Source of the DNA: Desertibacillus haloalkaliphilus
GTDB lineage: Bacteria; Bacillota; Bacilli; Bacillales; KJ1-10-99
Length of the DNA stretch: 64,000 nt
NCBI RefSeq assembly: GCF_019039105.1
Contig: NZ_JAHPIV010000004.1
Span: forward strand, 186,001 to 250,000
Direction: 5' to 3'
The notes beneath the pieces were generated by a model. That model worked only from the letters and a program-made list of their open reading frames with translations. It had not been told where the DNA came from and did not search any database. The translations under genes were made by a program, and so were the position numbers. The first letter of the stretch is position 1; each line of letters opens with the position of its first letter. This document shows, one piece after another, positions 18,320 through 26,555 of this stretch.

Positions 18320-18430
18320 GAAGCAATGAGCGATACGCCACCATCTTTTAAAAGTCCGGTGTGAGTGGGTTTCTCACAACGGCATGTGACGAGTGAAGCC
18401 ATTGCCAATATTAATTTTATCCTGACCTCT

Positions 18431-18961
18431 TTATGTCAACTGCATTGTTGTAATGCACGTTCCGTCTTCTTCAAACGTAGAAAACTCCGCTTCTACCGTT
18501 TTTCCATCATGCTCGATCTTTGTATAATACGTTTTATCTCGTGGGATCCATAAATCAATAAACCCATTAGGCAGGGATTTTAACGTATCGTCCACGACAA
18601 CATTTCCTTCTTCATCTTCAATATAAACATCAAACTCTTCATTTACTAGTTCACCTTGACAACCTGTCAAGCTATGATTCATTCAAGGATGAGTTTCATT
18701 GACGTAAGGTGCAATTGAAACAAAAAATTCGTCTTCAGGTAAGTCATAAGTTGTTTCGTTTCGGTCACTGTCATTCACAACCAGTTGCTGTGATGTGATC
18801 GATGCGGTGTGACCAGTTATGTTACCTACACTATAATCGTTCACCAATTGTTTTATATCCTCTGTCTCAGATAAAGAGCTTCCTTCGTCTGTAATTTCAC
18901 CACTACAAGCGACTAACACAACGGCAAGCAAAAAGCTAAGAGAAAAGATGATATATTTCAT
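18431..18961 (-). CDS. CueP-type copper-binding lipoprotein with in-frame UGA (candidate selenoprotein or broken gene)
   Basis: Read through one UGA, the gene encodes 176 residues. It has a lipoprotein signal peptide ending at the lipobox LVAC (Cys19), followed by the CueP domain with YVNETHP-UGA-MNHSLTGCQGE, NGFIDLWIPRD and TCITTMQL. CueP proteins bind copper outside the membrane through three conserved cysteines. Here these positions are codon 93 (UGA), Cys101 and Cys169; the spacing of 8 and 68 residues matches what I recall of the Salmonella protein. The frame continues intact on both sides of the UGA, which differs from a cysteine codon by one base. A hairpin with loop GGU follows (separate entry). 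The start is the ATG at 18961, with GGGGGGTG upstream. A nonsense mutation, sequencing error or selenocysteine codon are all possible. Confidence 0.8.
18655..18685 (-). promoter_or_regulatory. UGA codon with SECIS-like hairpin inside cueP
   Basis: The UGA occupies 18683-18685. On the minus strand CUUGACA pairs with UGUCAAG (18655-18671) around the loop GGU, giving a seven-base-pair stem. Exactly 18 nt separate the UGA from the loop. Known bacterial SECIS elements have a short hairpin 16-37 nt after the UGA with a G among the first loop bases; in E. coli fdhF the gap to GGU is also 18 nt by my count. The hairpin also encodes the conserved LTGCQ residues, so part of the pairing could be forced by the protein sequence. 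Confidence 0.45.
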
Positions 18962-19172
18962 TTGATTTTCACCCCCCACTGTTCCTTTCAATTTAGAATT
19001 ATACCATTTTTACTTTACAAATAGATCTCATAGCACTAGTTGACACAATATATTTACATTTTGTTATTCTAATAGTTTCATAGTGAACTTACATCACCCC
19101 TTAAACCATATAATTATCTCTCTATACTCAATCATAAGAGGAGAATTTGAAGAAAATATGAATACAAGAAAA
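18962..19172. other. intergenic region upstream of cueP
   Basis: This AT-rich stretch probably contains the cueP promoter. I see no recognisable copper-responsive operator (no clear CopY or CueR dyad) and no gene. Confidence 0.35.
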
Positions 19173-19210
19173 AAAGCTAGATTGAATGAAGGACACGACA
19201 ATCTAGCTTT
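19173..19210 (-). terminator. rho-independent terminator
   Basis: AAAGCTAGATTG pairs perfectly with CAATCTAGCTTT over 12 bp. The minus strand continues with a T run. It lies about 105 bp downstream of the acetyltransferase gene and may also act on the plus strand. Confidence 0.85.
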
Positions 19211-19315
19211 CAAATATATTAACTGACAACCATTATATCTTTAGTTCTCGCCCCATCTCAATATCAAGTCATACCTACCTCTGAATAACGGAACTCTATT
19301 TTGTATGATTATTTC

Positions 19316-20176
19316 TTAGTTCTTTACTTCTCCCCCATATAAAATCCATGCTGGTGGTATTTCAAATGGATGGATAGCCAGTAGGGCCTGAATTTGTTTC
19401 TTCGTAAAATCAATCCATATGTATGTATCACCTTCTGTTCTCTTCGTTAACTGTCGATAGGCAAAAGTAATTGTATCCCACAATCCTTTTTGAACTGAGA
19501 AGTCACACCATGGATAGACAACATGTAAATAATGATCCTTCTTTTGATCATATTTTGTTATGAGGACTCTTGTTTTTGATTCATTTTCGTAAAAGGACCA
19601 GTGTTCTATTTCGTTCTCTGGAAATAACGCTTCAGAGGCGGGGAAAGGGTAATAACATTCGTATGGGAAGACTTTTGACGATTGAATAAAAACTTCATTA
19701 AGCCAGTATTTTTTTCGCTTAGTTGAATGAACCGGCGTCCAAAGATTAGCTCCTGATTCAAGCTTAGATATATCCTTTGTAACGGCACCGTGTAACGTTA
19801 TATAAGGTGAAAGTCCGAGCTTTTCAACAACACGTTGAGCAGGGAGATTATGCTCCTGTGTGTTAGCTCCGATCCAGCAAACACCCTTGATTTTCCTCGC
19901 TTCATTTAAAACATATGTTAATACGTCAGTTGCATAATTCTTTCCCCAATAACGACGATCGCTTCTTAGACGTCCTAACATCGCATAACGTCCGGCAAAT
20001 ATCGAATAACCGCCCATACTGATCATTTCATTATTCTCGAATAGTCCAAATAATCGATGGTTTCCGGTTGTAAGATGGTCAAAAATATGACCGATATAAT
20101 CACCCTCAACAGCAGTATCCATCGCTGCAAAATAAGGATAATCTTTACTCGTTAACTCCCTGACCTTTGTATTCAT
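19316..20176 (-). CDS. GNAT family N-acetyltransferase
   Basis: The 286-residue protein has an N-terminal GNAT domain (about residues 5-150). The acetyl-CoA-binding region is around RSDRRYWGKNYATDVL, and the following GANTQEHNLPAQRVVEKLG is a typical GNAT end motif. The C-terminal half has no clear domain and contains aromatic-rich segments. The start was moved to MNTKVREL, where AGAGGAAGAG lies upstream; the longest frame starts 21 codons earlier. The substrate is unknown. It is transcribed after the methyltransferase gene but separated from it by about 115 bp. Confidence 0.75.
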   Translation of the reverse strand: MNTKVRELTSKDYPYFAAMDTAVEGDYIGHIFDHLTTGNHRLFGLFENNEMISMGGYSIFAGRYAMLGRLRSDRRYWGKNYATDVLTYVLNEARKIKGVCWIGANTQEHNLPAQRVVEKLGLSPYITLHGAVTKDISKLESGANLWTPVHSTKRKKYWLNEVFIQSSKVFPYECYYPFPASEALFPENEIEHWSFYENESKTRVLITKYDQKKDHYLHVVYPWCDFSVQKGLWDTITFAYRQLTKRTEGDTYIWIDFTKKQIQALLAIHPFEIPPAWILYGGEVKN

Positions 20177-20290
20177 TGTCTCTTCCTCTTCTACCTTATT
20201 ACTTTTATTTATGAGGTTGATTGTTTTTACCTCGATCAAACTACATCGCTCTAGACCTACGAGACCAGTGTACAGTTCATAAGATGATCA

Positions 20291-21217
20291 TTAATTACAA
20301 ACAATAACCTGTCTAGTAAATCCTGCTTTTTTCGCTACACATCGATCAATGATGTCAAATCCCGCTTCGATAATAATTGAATCGATCGTTTCAATCGTTA
20401 TAACCACCAATTTATCAGTAAACGTCCGAGCATGTTGAAGCATGCTTAACTGCTCGTTAGGATCTAGCACTGAACAAAGGTTGTAAGGCATATCGATAAA
20501 CGCTACATCATACCGACCGCTAACCTTACGAATATCCCTTAATAGCACTTCACAGGTAAAACCAAAGTGTGCCACATTTGTCCTGGCACCAATCGCTGCC
20601 AAAGGATTAATATCACTGCCTACAATATCAATTCCCATTGATAAAGCTTCAATAAGCACGGTTCCGATCCCACAGCAAGGGTCAATCGCTTTCATTCCTT
20701 TTGGGTGCGGTACCCCTATATTCACAACAGCCCTAGCTACGCGTGTACTCAAAGCTGTCGAATAATTCTGTGGCTTTTTTTGGTGCTGTAGCCAAACGGA
20801 CTCACCCTTCAGATAAGTCCCGAACAACCAACATCCATCGATTTTCATCACAGCAAAAATCAACTCTGGATCCTTTAAGTCGGCTTCTCCTTTCAGGAGT
20901 AAGCCAAAGTCCCGTTCAATCTTACGCCGCTCTTGAAAATCAACTTTATCACTCTTCCCACCATGAGAGATAAACATGACTTTGAATGTTGTTTCGATTT
21001 GCTCCATCTGCTTAATTTGTTCAGCAAGTCCTTCTCTTGTAGTCCCTCTATAGATTACTTCAATTCGTTCTTTTATAAACGGGCTTCGCCTTGGTTCAAT
21101 TCGTACATTTGACTCCAACACCATAGATTCTGTGTCCATTCCAAAAAGTGAGCGCATTTCCAAGCGACATAAAGAAACCTCATCCTCATGACATGCAAAT
21201 ATATAAACATACTTCAT
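20291..21217 (-). CDS. TRM11-like RNA methyltransferase
   Basis: The 308-residue protein resembles Bacillus TRM11-family proteins. Its N-terminal part is THUMP-like, and the C-terminal Rossmann methyltransferase domain carries DPCCGIGTVLIEALSMG for AdoMet binding near 185 and the catalytic-type motif DMPYNL near 260. This group modifies guanosine or other bases in tRNA. The start was set at MKYVYIFAC with GGAGAAT upstream; upstream codons MKVNM or MLTL are also possible. The RNA target is not known. It appears to be transcribed alone. Confidence 0.78.
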   Translation of the reverse strand: MKYVYIFACHEDEVSLCRLEMRSLFGMDTESMVLESNVRIEPRRSPFIKERIEVIYRGTTREGLAEQIKQMEQIETTFKVMFISHGGKSDKVDFQERRKIERDFGLLLKGEADLKDPELIFAVMKIDGCWLFGTYLKGESVWLQHQKKPQNYSTALSTRVARAVVNIGVPHPKGMKAIDPCCGIGTVLIEALSMGIDIVGSDINPLAAIGARTNVAHFGFTCEVLLRDIRKVSGRYDVAFIDMPYNLCSVLDPNEQLSMLQHARTFTDKLVVITIETIDSIIIEAGFDIIDRCVAKKAGFTRQVIVCN

Positions 21218-21432
21218 GTATTCTCCGCTAGTTAAAGTCAACATATTCACCTTCATCCTCTAACCTTTCATCTCAATGGTCCATATAAATGAAAGAACAA
21301 TTATTTTATGTCATTACATTTAAAGATCTTATTCCTATCTAAAAAATAAATAGTACAGCAATCCCCTAGGATACCGACCAATTTTCAGCTCAATTATAAT
21401 CTTTGCAAATACAATCCTTATGCGCATACAAA

Positions 21433-21486
21433 AATGACGACCTTTTCTGAATGATTTGTTGTAACATCCACAAAACGGCCGTCAAT
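21433..21486 (-). terminator. imperfect terminator hairpin
   Basis: On the minus strand, TGACGGCCGTTTT pairs imperfectly with AAAAGGTCGTCA and is followed by TTTTTG. It lies 32 bp downstream of the LOG-family gene. Confidence 0.65.
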
Positions 21487-21517
21487 CATAAACCTCTATT
21501 TATGAGGGTACTTAGCG

Positions 21518-22078
21518 TTACTCTTTCCATTTCGTTTGTTTATAATCAAAATCCTCTAGCTTCTCAAGAAGAATATCAACGTCATCTTCAATAATAAGGG
21601 TGCTGAAAAATTCTTCTGACAAAAATCCAGACGAAACCATATGGGACAGTAAATCTCGAAACGGTTCATAGAAACCATTTATATTATACAACCCAACTGG
21701 TTTTTGGTGAAATCCCACCTGTTGCCAAGTTAACACCTCAGCAAGCTCTTCAAGCGTACCAATGCCTCCTGGTAACGCAATAAATCCATCTGCAAGCTCG
21801 TACATCTTATTTTTTCTTTCATGCATCGTTTCGACAATGTGGAGATCATTTAACTCTATATGAGGTACGTTGTCGTAAAATTTTTTTGGGATCACACCTG
21901 TCACCTTCCCGCCATTCTCAGTAACTGAGCGAGCCAATTCCCCCATTAATCCAACATTTCCTCCTCCGTAGATCACTTCTAGTTGATCTTGAGCTAACTT
22001 CTTACCTAGCTCAGCGACTTTCTCTGAATAAATAGGGTCCCCACTGCTTGACCCAAGAAACAAGCATAAGCTCTTCAT
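21518..22078 (-). CDS. LOG family (TIGR00730) phosphoribohydrolase
   Basis: The 186-residue Rossmann-fold protein carries the LOG signature ALPGGIGTLEELAEVLTW near residue 102 and the N-terminal CLFLGSSSGDP. Family members release the nitrogenous base from nucleoside 5'-monophosphates, as in cytokinin activation, and many bacterial members are general nucleotide hydrolases like YvdD. AGGAGG lies nine bases before the ATG. No partner gene is adjacent. Confidence 0.9.
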   Translation of the reverse strand: MKSLCLFLGSSSGDPIYSEKVAELGKKLAQDQLEVIYGGGNVGLMGELARSVTENGGKVTGVIPKKFYDNVPHIELNDLHIVETMHERKNKMYELADGFIALPGGIGTLEELAEVLTWQQVGFHQKPVGLYNINGFYEPFRDLLSHMVSSGFLSEEFFSTLIIEDDVDILLEKLEDFDYKQTKWKE

Positions 22079-22322
22079 CAGATCTACCTCCTGTCAAAAT
22101 CAGTACGACCTCTTTGTTTATTTTATGTAAAAGATCGTATCATATTTTATATCACATTCATAAGTTGTTACGAAATTGAACGAACAACTAGCGGTGAAAT
22201 TAAAAAGCATCAACAACCGTAACATCCGGTAAAAACATTTAAATTGAGCTACCTTAATTCATGATAATACGAATTTCCGAATTTAGATTTTGTTTACCCC
22301 TTCACTAAAGTAATTCGGTTAC

Positions 22323-22718
22323 TCAAAAAATCAATCTCTTCGCACCAAGAAAGACACCTTTCCAATAACGATTCAGTGAAGAAATTTGCACTTTTTTCCC
22401 TTTAAGAAACGTGTGTAATATTTTCCCATTCCCTATATAAAGAGCAACATGCCCTATTCTTTCTGTACCGAACCGATATCTTCTATTTTTTGTTGTAAAA
22501 AACAACAAATCACCCTTTCGAATCTTTTGAAAAGGGACTGGTCGACCAACCTGAAATTGTTGCCGAGAATTACGGGGGAGACGAATACCATGAACGCCAA
22601 AAATATACTGGATAAAAGAACTGCAATCAAAGAAGTTTGTTTGAAATGGGGCTGCATTAAAGCGATAAGGTTTACCTATTTGTCTCAAACCAGTATCAAT
22701 AATCCTATCTACTAGCAT
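22323..22718 (-). CDS. NlpC/P60 family peptidase domain protein
   Basis: The 131-residue protein is little more than one NlpC/P60 (C40) domain. The catalytic Cys is in FFDCSSFIQYIFG near residue 32, the His in RIGHVALYIGNG near 91, and the third polar position in ILHTF. NlpC/P60 enzymes cleave gamma-D-Glu-meso-diaminopimelate bonds in peptidoglycan. There is no signal peptide or cell-wall binding domain, which is unusual; the protein may act in the spore or be released by lysis. AAAGGGGAG precedes the ATG. Confidence 0.85.
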   Translation of the reverse strand: MLVDRIIDTGLRQIGKPYRFNAAPFQTNFFDCSSFIQYIFGVHGIRLPRNSRQQFQVGRPVPFQKIRKGDLLFFTTKNRRYRFGTERIGHVALYIGNGKILHTFLKGKKVQISSLNRYWKGVFLGAKRLIF

Positions 22719-22897
22719 GGTGTTCTCCCCTTTCTTCTGGAGTATTACTACATCATACTAATAGATAGCGAGAAATGAATAGACAAGAGAATTAGAGCAA
22801 CCATACATTTTTTTGAACAATGTTCATCCTTTTAGCATAACCCCCATTTTTAAGGCTGATAAAGTTAATTCAATCAACCCCCTCACTAACGTACGGT

Positions 22898-24286
22898 TTA
22901 TATAGTTCTAAGGGAAAAGTAAAAGAAACAACCATTTAATATCGTCAAAACGGTTATCCCGATAAATACGTTACTATACATAATTCCATTTGCTTCGGCT
23001 AAGGAAAAAGGATTAAGCAGGATACTACTATTATAGTCCAAAAACTTCCCGATAATTGTACTCCCGAAGGCACCTGCCATTAAATTAAATAAATTATAGA
23101 TTCCCATACCAACACCAATTTCATTTCTAGACAAAGCTGTTGAGATCAGACTTGCGGTCGATGTTTGAATGAACGGAAAAGCGATGTAACAAATGATAAC
23201 GACAATACCAAGAACCCAAAATGTACTTCCTATAAAGGTTGATAGTAGGATGAAACCTAGAATCATTAATCCAAATGCCATATATACGACTTGTTTTGCC
23301 CCACGATTTTCAACTAGCATACCGGCCCATTTACCAGCAAAAACCGCAATCATTGCCGCGGGGAATAGAGTAAAACCTATATACAAAGCATTTAATCCAT
23401 TAACGTCACTTAACAGTAGCGGTAACATAAACATCATCCCAAACATCGACATAATACCGAAAAAGCCTGTAATTATCGTCGTTCGGAAAATATTATTTTG
23501 AAACAAGTCTGGGTGAATAAATGGGTGATCACTCTTCCTTACCCTCCAGGCAAACAAAGCAAAGAACACAATCGTTATGAGAAGATACCACCAATTAAAT
23601 AGCGTAATAAAAAGCATAATCGATGCTGCACCTATGGCAATCAACACGGCACCAAGGATATCAACTTTCCCATCTCTCTTCTCCTCTTCTGGCATCCAGA
23701 TCCACAAAAGTGGAATCGCAAATAACACTAACGCAGAAATTAAAAATAAATATTGCCAGTTTAGTGCACCAGTAACAAAACCGCCAATGACAGGACCAAC
23801 CCCAGAAGCGAAAGCCATTGTACTTGAAACGATACCTAATACTCTTCCTCGTTCTTCAGGAAAATACCTTGATGGTACGATAAAAACTAAAGCTACAATT
23901 GAAGCTGCACCAGTAGCCTGAATCATCCGGGCAAAAATGACCAGCAAAAAGTTCGGTGCGAAAAAGCCTAATATTGAACCTAAACTAAATAAACAGAGCC
24001 CGACCGTTAATAACATTTTTAAAGGATATATATCTGCTAACTTTCCGTACATTAATGCACCGATCGCATACAAAATAATATAGCCGGTCACGACCCAGCT
24101 TACTTGAGAAGGTAAAAGTGAAAACGAATGGGCGATATCGGGCACTGCGATCATGAACATGGTCCCATTCATTACAGAAAATAATAACACTGAACAGATT
24201 AATAGAATAATTTTCTTTTTTTCTACATTGGTTAGATTAGTTTCTATGTTTAGTTGACGTGTCATCGTTGCCACTACATATAACAT
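22898..24286 (-). CDS. Tet(L)-like DHA2 MFS exporter
   Basis: The 462-residue, 14-helix major facilitator resembles Tet(L)/Tet(K) in length and layout: MNGTMFMIAVPDIAHSFSLL after helix 1, motif A ALMYGKLADIYPLKMLL, motif C-like GVGPVIGG in helix 5, and a C-terminal helix pair ending at the membrane. Family members export tetracycline-metal complexes or act as Na+(K+)/H+ antiporters, but many chromosomal homologues have other substrates, so resistance is not proven. AGAGGAG immediately precedes the ATG at 24286; a GTG or ATG a few codons inside may be the true start. No regulator is adjacent. Confidence 0.8.
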   Translation of the reverse strand: MLYVVATMTRQLNIETNLTNVEKKKIILLICSVLLFSVMNGTMFMIAVPDIAHSFSLLPSQVSWVVTGYIILYAIGALMYGKLADIYPLKMLLTVGLCLFSLGSILGFFAPNFLLVIFARMIQATGAASIVALVFIVPSRYFPEERGRVLGIVSSTMAFASGVGPVIGGFVTGALNWQYLFLISALVLFAIPLLWIWMPEEEKRDGKVDILGAVLIAIGAASIMLFITLFNWWYLLITIVFFALFAWRVRKSDHPFIHPDLFQNNIFRTTIITGFFGIMSMFGMMFMLPLLLSDVNGLNALYIGFTLFPAAMIAVFAGKWAGMLVENRGAKQVVYMAFGLMILGFILLSTFIGSTFWVLGIVVIICYIAFPFIQTSTASLISTALSRNEIGVGMGIYNLFNLMAGAFGSTIIGKFLDYNSSILLNPFSLAEANGIMYSNVFIGITVLTILNGCFFYFSLRTI

Positions 24287-24450
24287 CTCCTCTGTTATGA
24301 TTTAAACGATAGTAGTTACATTACTGTTTAAAACTACATTTCTTTTAAATAATTCGATATCTAACTACCTAATCATTTACATTTGAGAAACCAAATGCCA
24401 AGATCTACATACAATGAATTATAACCATTATAACAACGGAGGTTTTTACG

Positions 24451-24945
24451 CTGATTCATACGGTTAAGCTAGGTGAAACACTCACACAAATTTCAATTGA
24501 TTACCGGACACCACTTTCTGAAATTATTCGTGCCAACCCCTCCATTAATCCTAACCTCATTTATCCAGGACAATCGATCGTTATACCCGGATTTCCCCCG
24601 CTTAATACAATTCCTTATCATATCAATGTCTCAGTATCGAATCGTACACTAACCCTACTAAAAGATGGTATTTTTCAAAAAGAATATCCAATTGCAGTAG
24701 GAAGAATCCTTCATGCGACACCCGTAGGAAATTTCATCATCATTAATAAAGCACCAAATCCTGGGGGGCCATTCGGTACAATGTGGATGAGTTTGTCGAA
24801 ACAGTACTATGGCATTCACGGCACCAATGATCCAAGCTCCATTGGTCAAGCCGTTTCAAGAGGTTGTATTCGAATGTTTAACCATGATGTTGAGGAGTTA
24901 GCTAGTATTATTCCAATCGGAACGACAGTTACCATTCATCCGTAA
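24451..24945 (+). CDS. LysM-YkuD L,D-transpeptidase lacking a canonical start codon
   Basis: The frame encodes 164 residues with an N-terminal LysM domain (about 1-45, [17 protein letters not shown] and PGQSIVIPG). A YkuD L,D-transpeptidase domain follows, with the catalytic His in YGIHGTND near 122 and Cys in SRGCIRM near 138. It closely matches B. subtilis YkuD along its whole length. The enzyme forms 3-3 cross-links in peptidoglycan or acts in the spore wall. No ATG, GTG or TTG occurs in frame between the upstream TGA and residue 110. GGAGG precedes ACG (24448) by five bases and CTG (24451) by eight. The ACG aligns with the Met of YkuD, so this may be a mutated ATG or a rare CTG start. Confidence 0.85.
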   Translation: MIHTVKLGETLTQISIDYRTPLSEIIRANPSINPNLIYPGQSIVIPGFPPLNTIPYHINVSVSNRTLTLLKDGIFQKEYPIAVGRILHATPVGNFIIINKAPNPGGPFGTMWMSLSKQYYGIHGTNDPSSIGQAVSRGCIRMFNHDVEELASIIPIGTTVTIHP

Positions 24946-24956
24946 AAAACGCGCAT

Positions 24957-24990
24957 GGAGGGGTCCACCACCACCGCCAGGGTCCCCTCC
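24957..24990 (+). terminator. GC-rich terminator hairpin
   Basis: GGAGGGGTCC pairs with GGTCCCCTCC (one mismatch) 12 bp after the ykuD stop codon. The trailing sequence is only weakly T-rich. Confidence 0.65.
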
Positions 24991-25185
24991 TTAAGCACCA
25001 AATGGAAGAATGAACGAAAAAAAAGAACACCAACAGTACATTTGCATGACACTGAAGGTTACCACCCCGATAATACATATATTTCCATTGTAACGACCTC
25101 ATGTTAAACAATAGTATATATACTATACATAAATGTATCAATAAATTCTATGAATATAACAATTATATGTAAAATAATTGAAGTG

Positions 25186-25220
25186 AAAAAGCAGGTCGCT
25201 GATTTCAACTACGTCCTGCT
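25186..25220 (-). terminator. rho-independent terminator
   Basis: On the minus strand, AGCAGGACG and CGACCTGCT form the stem, followed by TTTTTC. It lies about 70 bp downstream of the ATL gene. The rest of 24991-25290 shows no gene. Confidence 0.75.
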
Positions 25221-25290
25221 CTCCATTTAAAGTACCTACATGCTCATTCTTTTATAATGTTAAACTATGTTTATCATTCAATGAATCGAT

Positions 25291-25617
25291 CTACTGATGT
25301 TGATCAGCTTTTGATATCCCCACTTGATATTTCGCTAAATCAACCAAACCATTTTCTCCTACTTCAACGCCTTCTACTTCCAGTTTTATTATTTGTTCGT
25401 GATAAGACTCTTCGTTTGATAGAGAAATCTGTCCTTTTGCGTTAATGACACGATGCCATGGCAGAGAATACTTTTGACTCATGGAATGGAGAATACGCAC
25501 GACTTGTCGCGCAGCTCGGTGATTTCCAGCCAGGCTCGCAACTTGGCCATAAGTCATAACCTTTCCTACTGGAATGTTTCGGAGGACCTCGATCACTTTT
25601 TCAGTAAAAGGTTGCAC
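25291..25617 (-). CDS. alkyltransferase-like protein (ATL), MGMT family
   Basis: The 108-residue protein is a C-terminal domain of O6-alkylguanine-DNA alkyltransferase with the helix-turn-helix YGQVASLAGNHRAARQVV. The active-site motif is PWHRV (Trp54) where true alkyltransferases have PCHRV. ATL proteins therefore bind O6-alkylguanine without repairing it and hand the lesion to nucleotide excision repair. It follows the tag gene by 36 bp, and the pair forms a DNA alkylation defence unit. The start ATG has AGGTG upstream. Confidence 0.9.
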   Translation of the reverse strand: MQPFTEKVIEVLRNIPVGKVMTYGQVASLAGNHRAARQVVRILHSMSQKYSLPWHRVINAKGQISLSNEESYHEQIIKLEVEGVEVGENGLVDLAKYQVGISKADQHQ

Positions 25618-25653
25618 CTGTACACCTCCCCATTATTTTATCTAACATACTGG

Positions 25654-26247
25654 TTATTGCTGCATCCATGTATTCGACCTACTTTTATGGTGTGGATGAC
25701 AAAAGCAGTCTAGGGTATGGTCATTTACCATTCCTACGGCTTGCATAAAAGAATAACAGATTGTGCTGCCTACAAATTTGAACCCGTCTTTTTTTAATTG
25801 TTTACTCATTCTGTCACTTATTTCGGTATGAACTGGCACTTCTTCAGCGGTTTTCCACTCATTTATAATCGTTTCTCCTTCAACAAATCTCCATATATAG
25901 TTTGAAAATGATCCGTGCTCTTCTTTTATTTGCAAAAATGCCTTTGCATTCGTTATAACACTTTGTATCTTCATCTTATGGCGTATAATCCCTACATCTT
26001 CTTGTAGTGATTGAATTTTCTCATCTGTATATTGAACAATCTTCTCGGCGTCAAACTGATCAAACACTTTGCGATAATGGTCTCTTTTTTGTAAAACTGT
26101 CCACCAACTTAGTCCAGCTTGTGCCCCTTCTAAACAGATCATTTCAAATAGAAGTCGATCATCAAATACAGGAACTCCCCACTCCTTATCATGATATTCT
26201 CTATATAGTGGCTCTTTATTTGTCACCCACGCGCATCGATGTATCAT
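25654..26247 (-). CDS. tag: DNA-3-methyladenine glycosylase I
   Basis: The 197-residue Tag glycosylase removes 3-methyladenine from DNA. It starts with RCAWVTN and contains YREYHDKEWGVP near 18, LEGAQAGLSWWTVLQKR near 39 and the C-terminal zinc ligands in DHTLDCFCHPHH near 175, which together define the family. It is the first gene of a two-gene repair operon with ATL. The length is normal for Tag. No Ada-type regulator is nearby. Confidence 0.95.
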   Translation of the reverse strand: MIHRCAWVTNKEPLYREYHDKEWGVPVFDDRLLFEMICLEGAQAGLSWWTVLQKRDHYRKVFDQFDAEKIVQYTDEKIQSLQEDVGIIRHKMKIQSVITNAKAFLQIKEEHGSFSNYIWRFVEGETIINEWKTAEEVPVHTEISDRMSKQLKKDGFKFVGSTICYSFMQAVGMVNDHTLDCFCHPHHKSRSNTWMQQ

Positions 26248-26496
26248 TTAAGACCAAATCCTTTTTTCTATTATATTTTCTATTATTACACATTCCTTTT
26301 ATATGATAAAACAAACGTTTTTTAATCCGCTAATAAACTGATTATACACCTTCCTTATTAACATTTCTTCTAGCATGGTAAATTCGCCTATTTATTGGAT
26401 AGGATTGCAAGATACAGTAAAACCATTTAAATCCAAAGCATTTATCGAGACTGAACTGAATAAGAATGGTAACATGGTTACTTAAAAGCATGAAAA
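26248..26496. other. intergenic region, nothing recognised
   Basis: This AT-rich DNA lies upstream of tag and should contain its promoter. No gene or hairpin is seen before the terminator at 26497. Confidence 0.35.
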
Positions 26497-26534
26497 ATAG
26501 GCACAACTCCTTTGATAACAGGAGTGTGCCTATT
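26497..26534 (-). terminator. terminator of the sugar-acid operon
   Basis: AATAGGCACAACTCC pairs with GGAGTGTGCCTATT (14-bp stem with a small bulge). The minus strand continues TTTTC. It lies 22 bp after the dehydrogenase stop codon. Confidence 0.9.
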
Positions 26535-26555
26535 CACTTCATTTATGTTTGAGTA

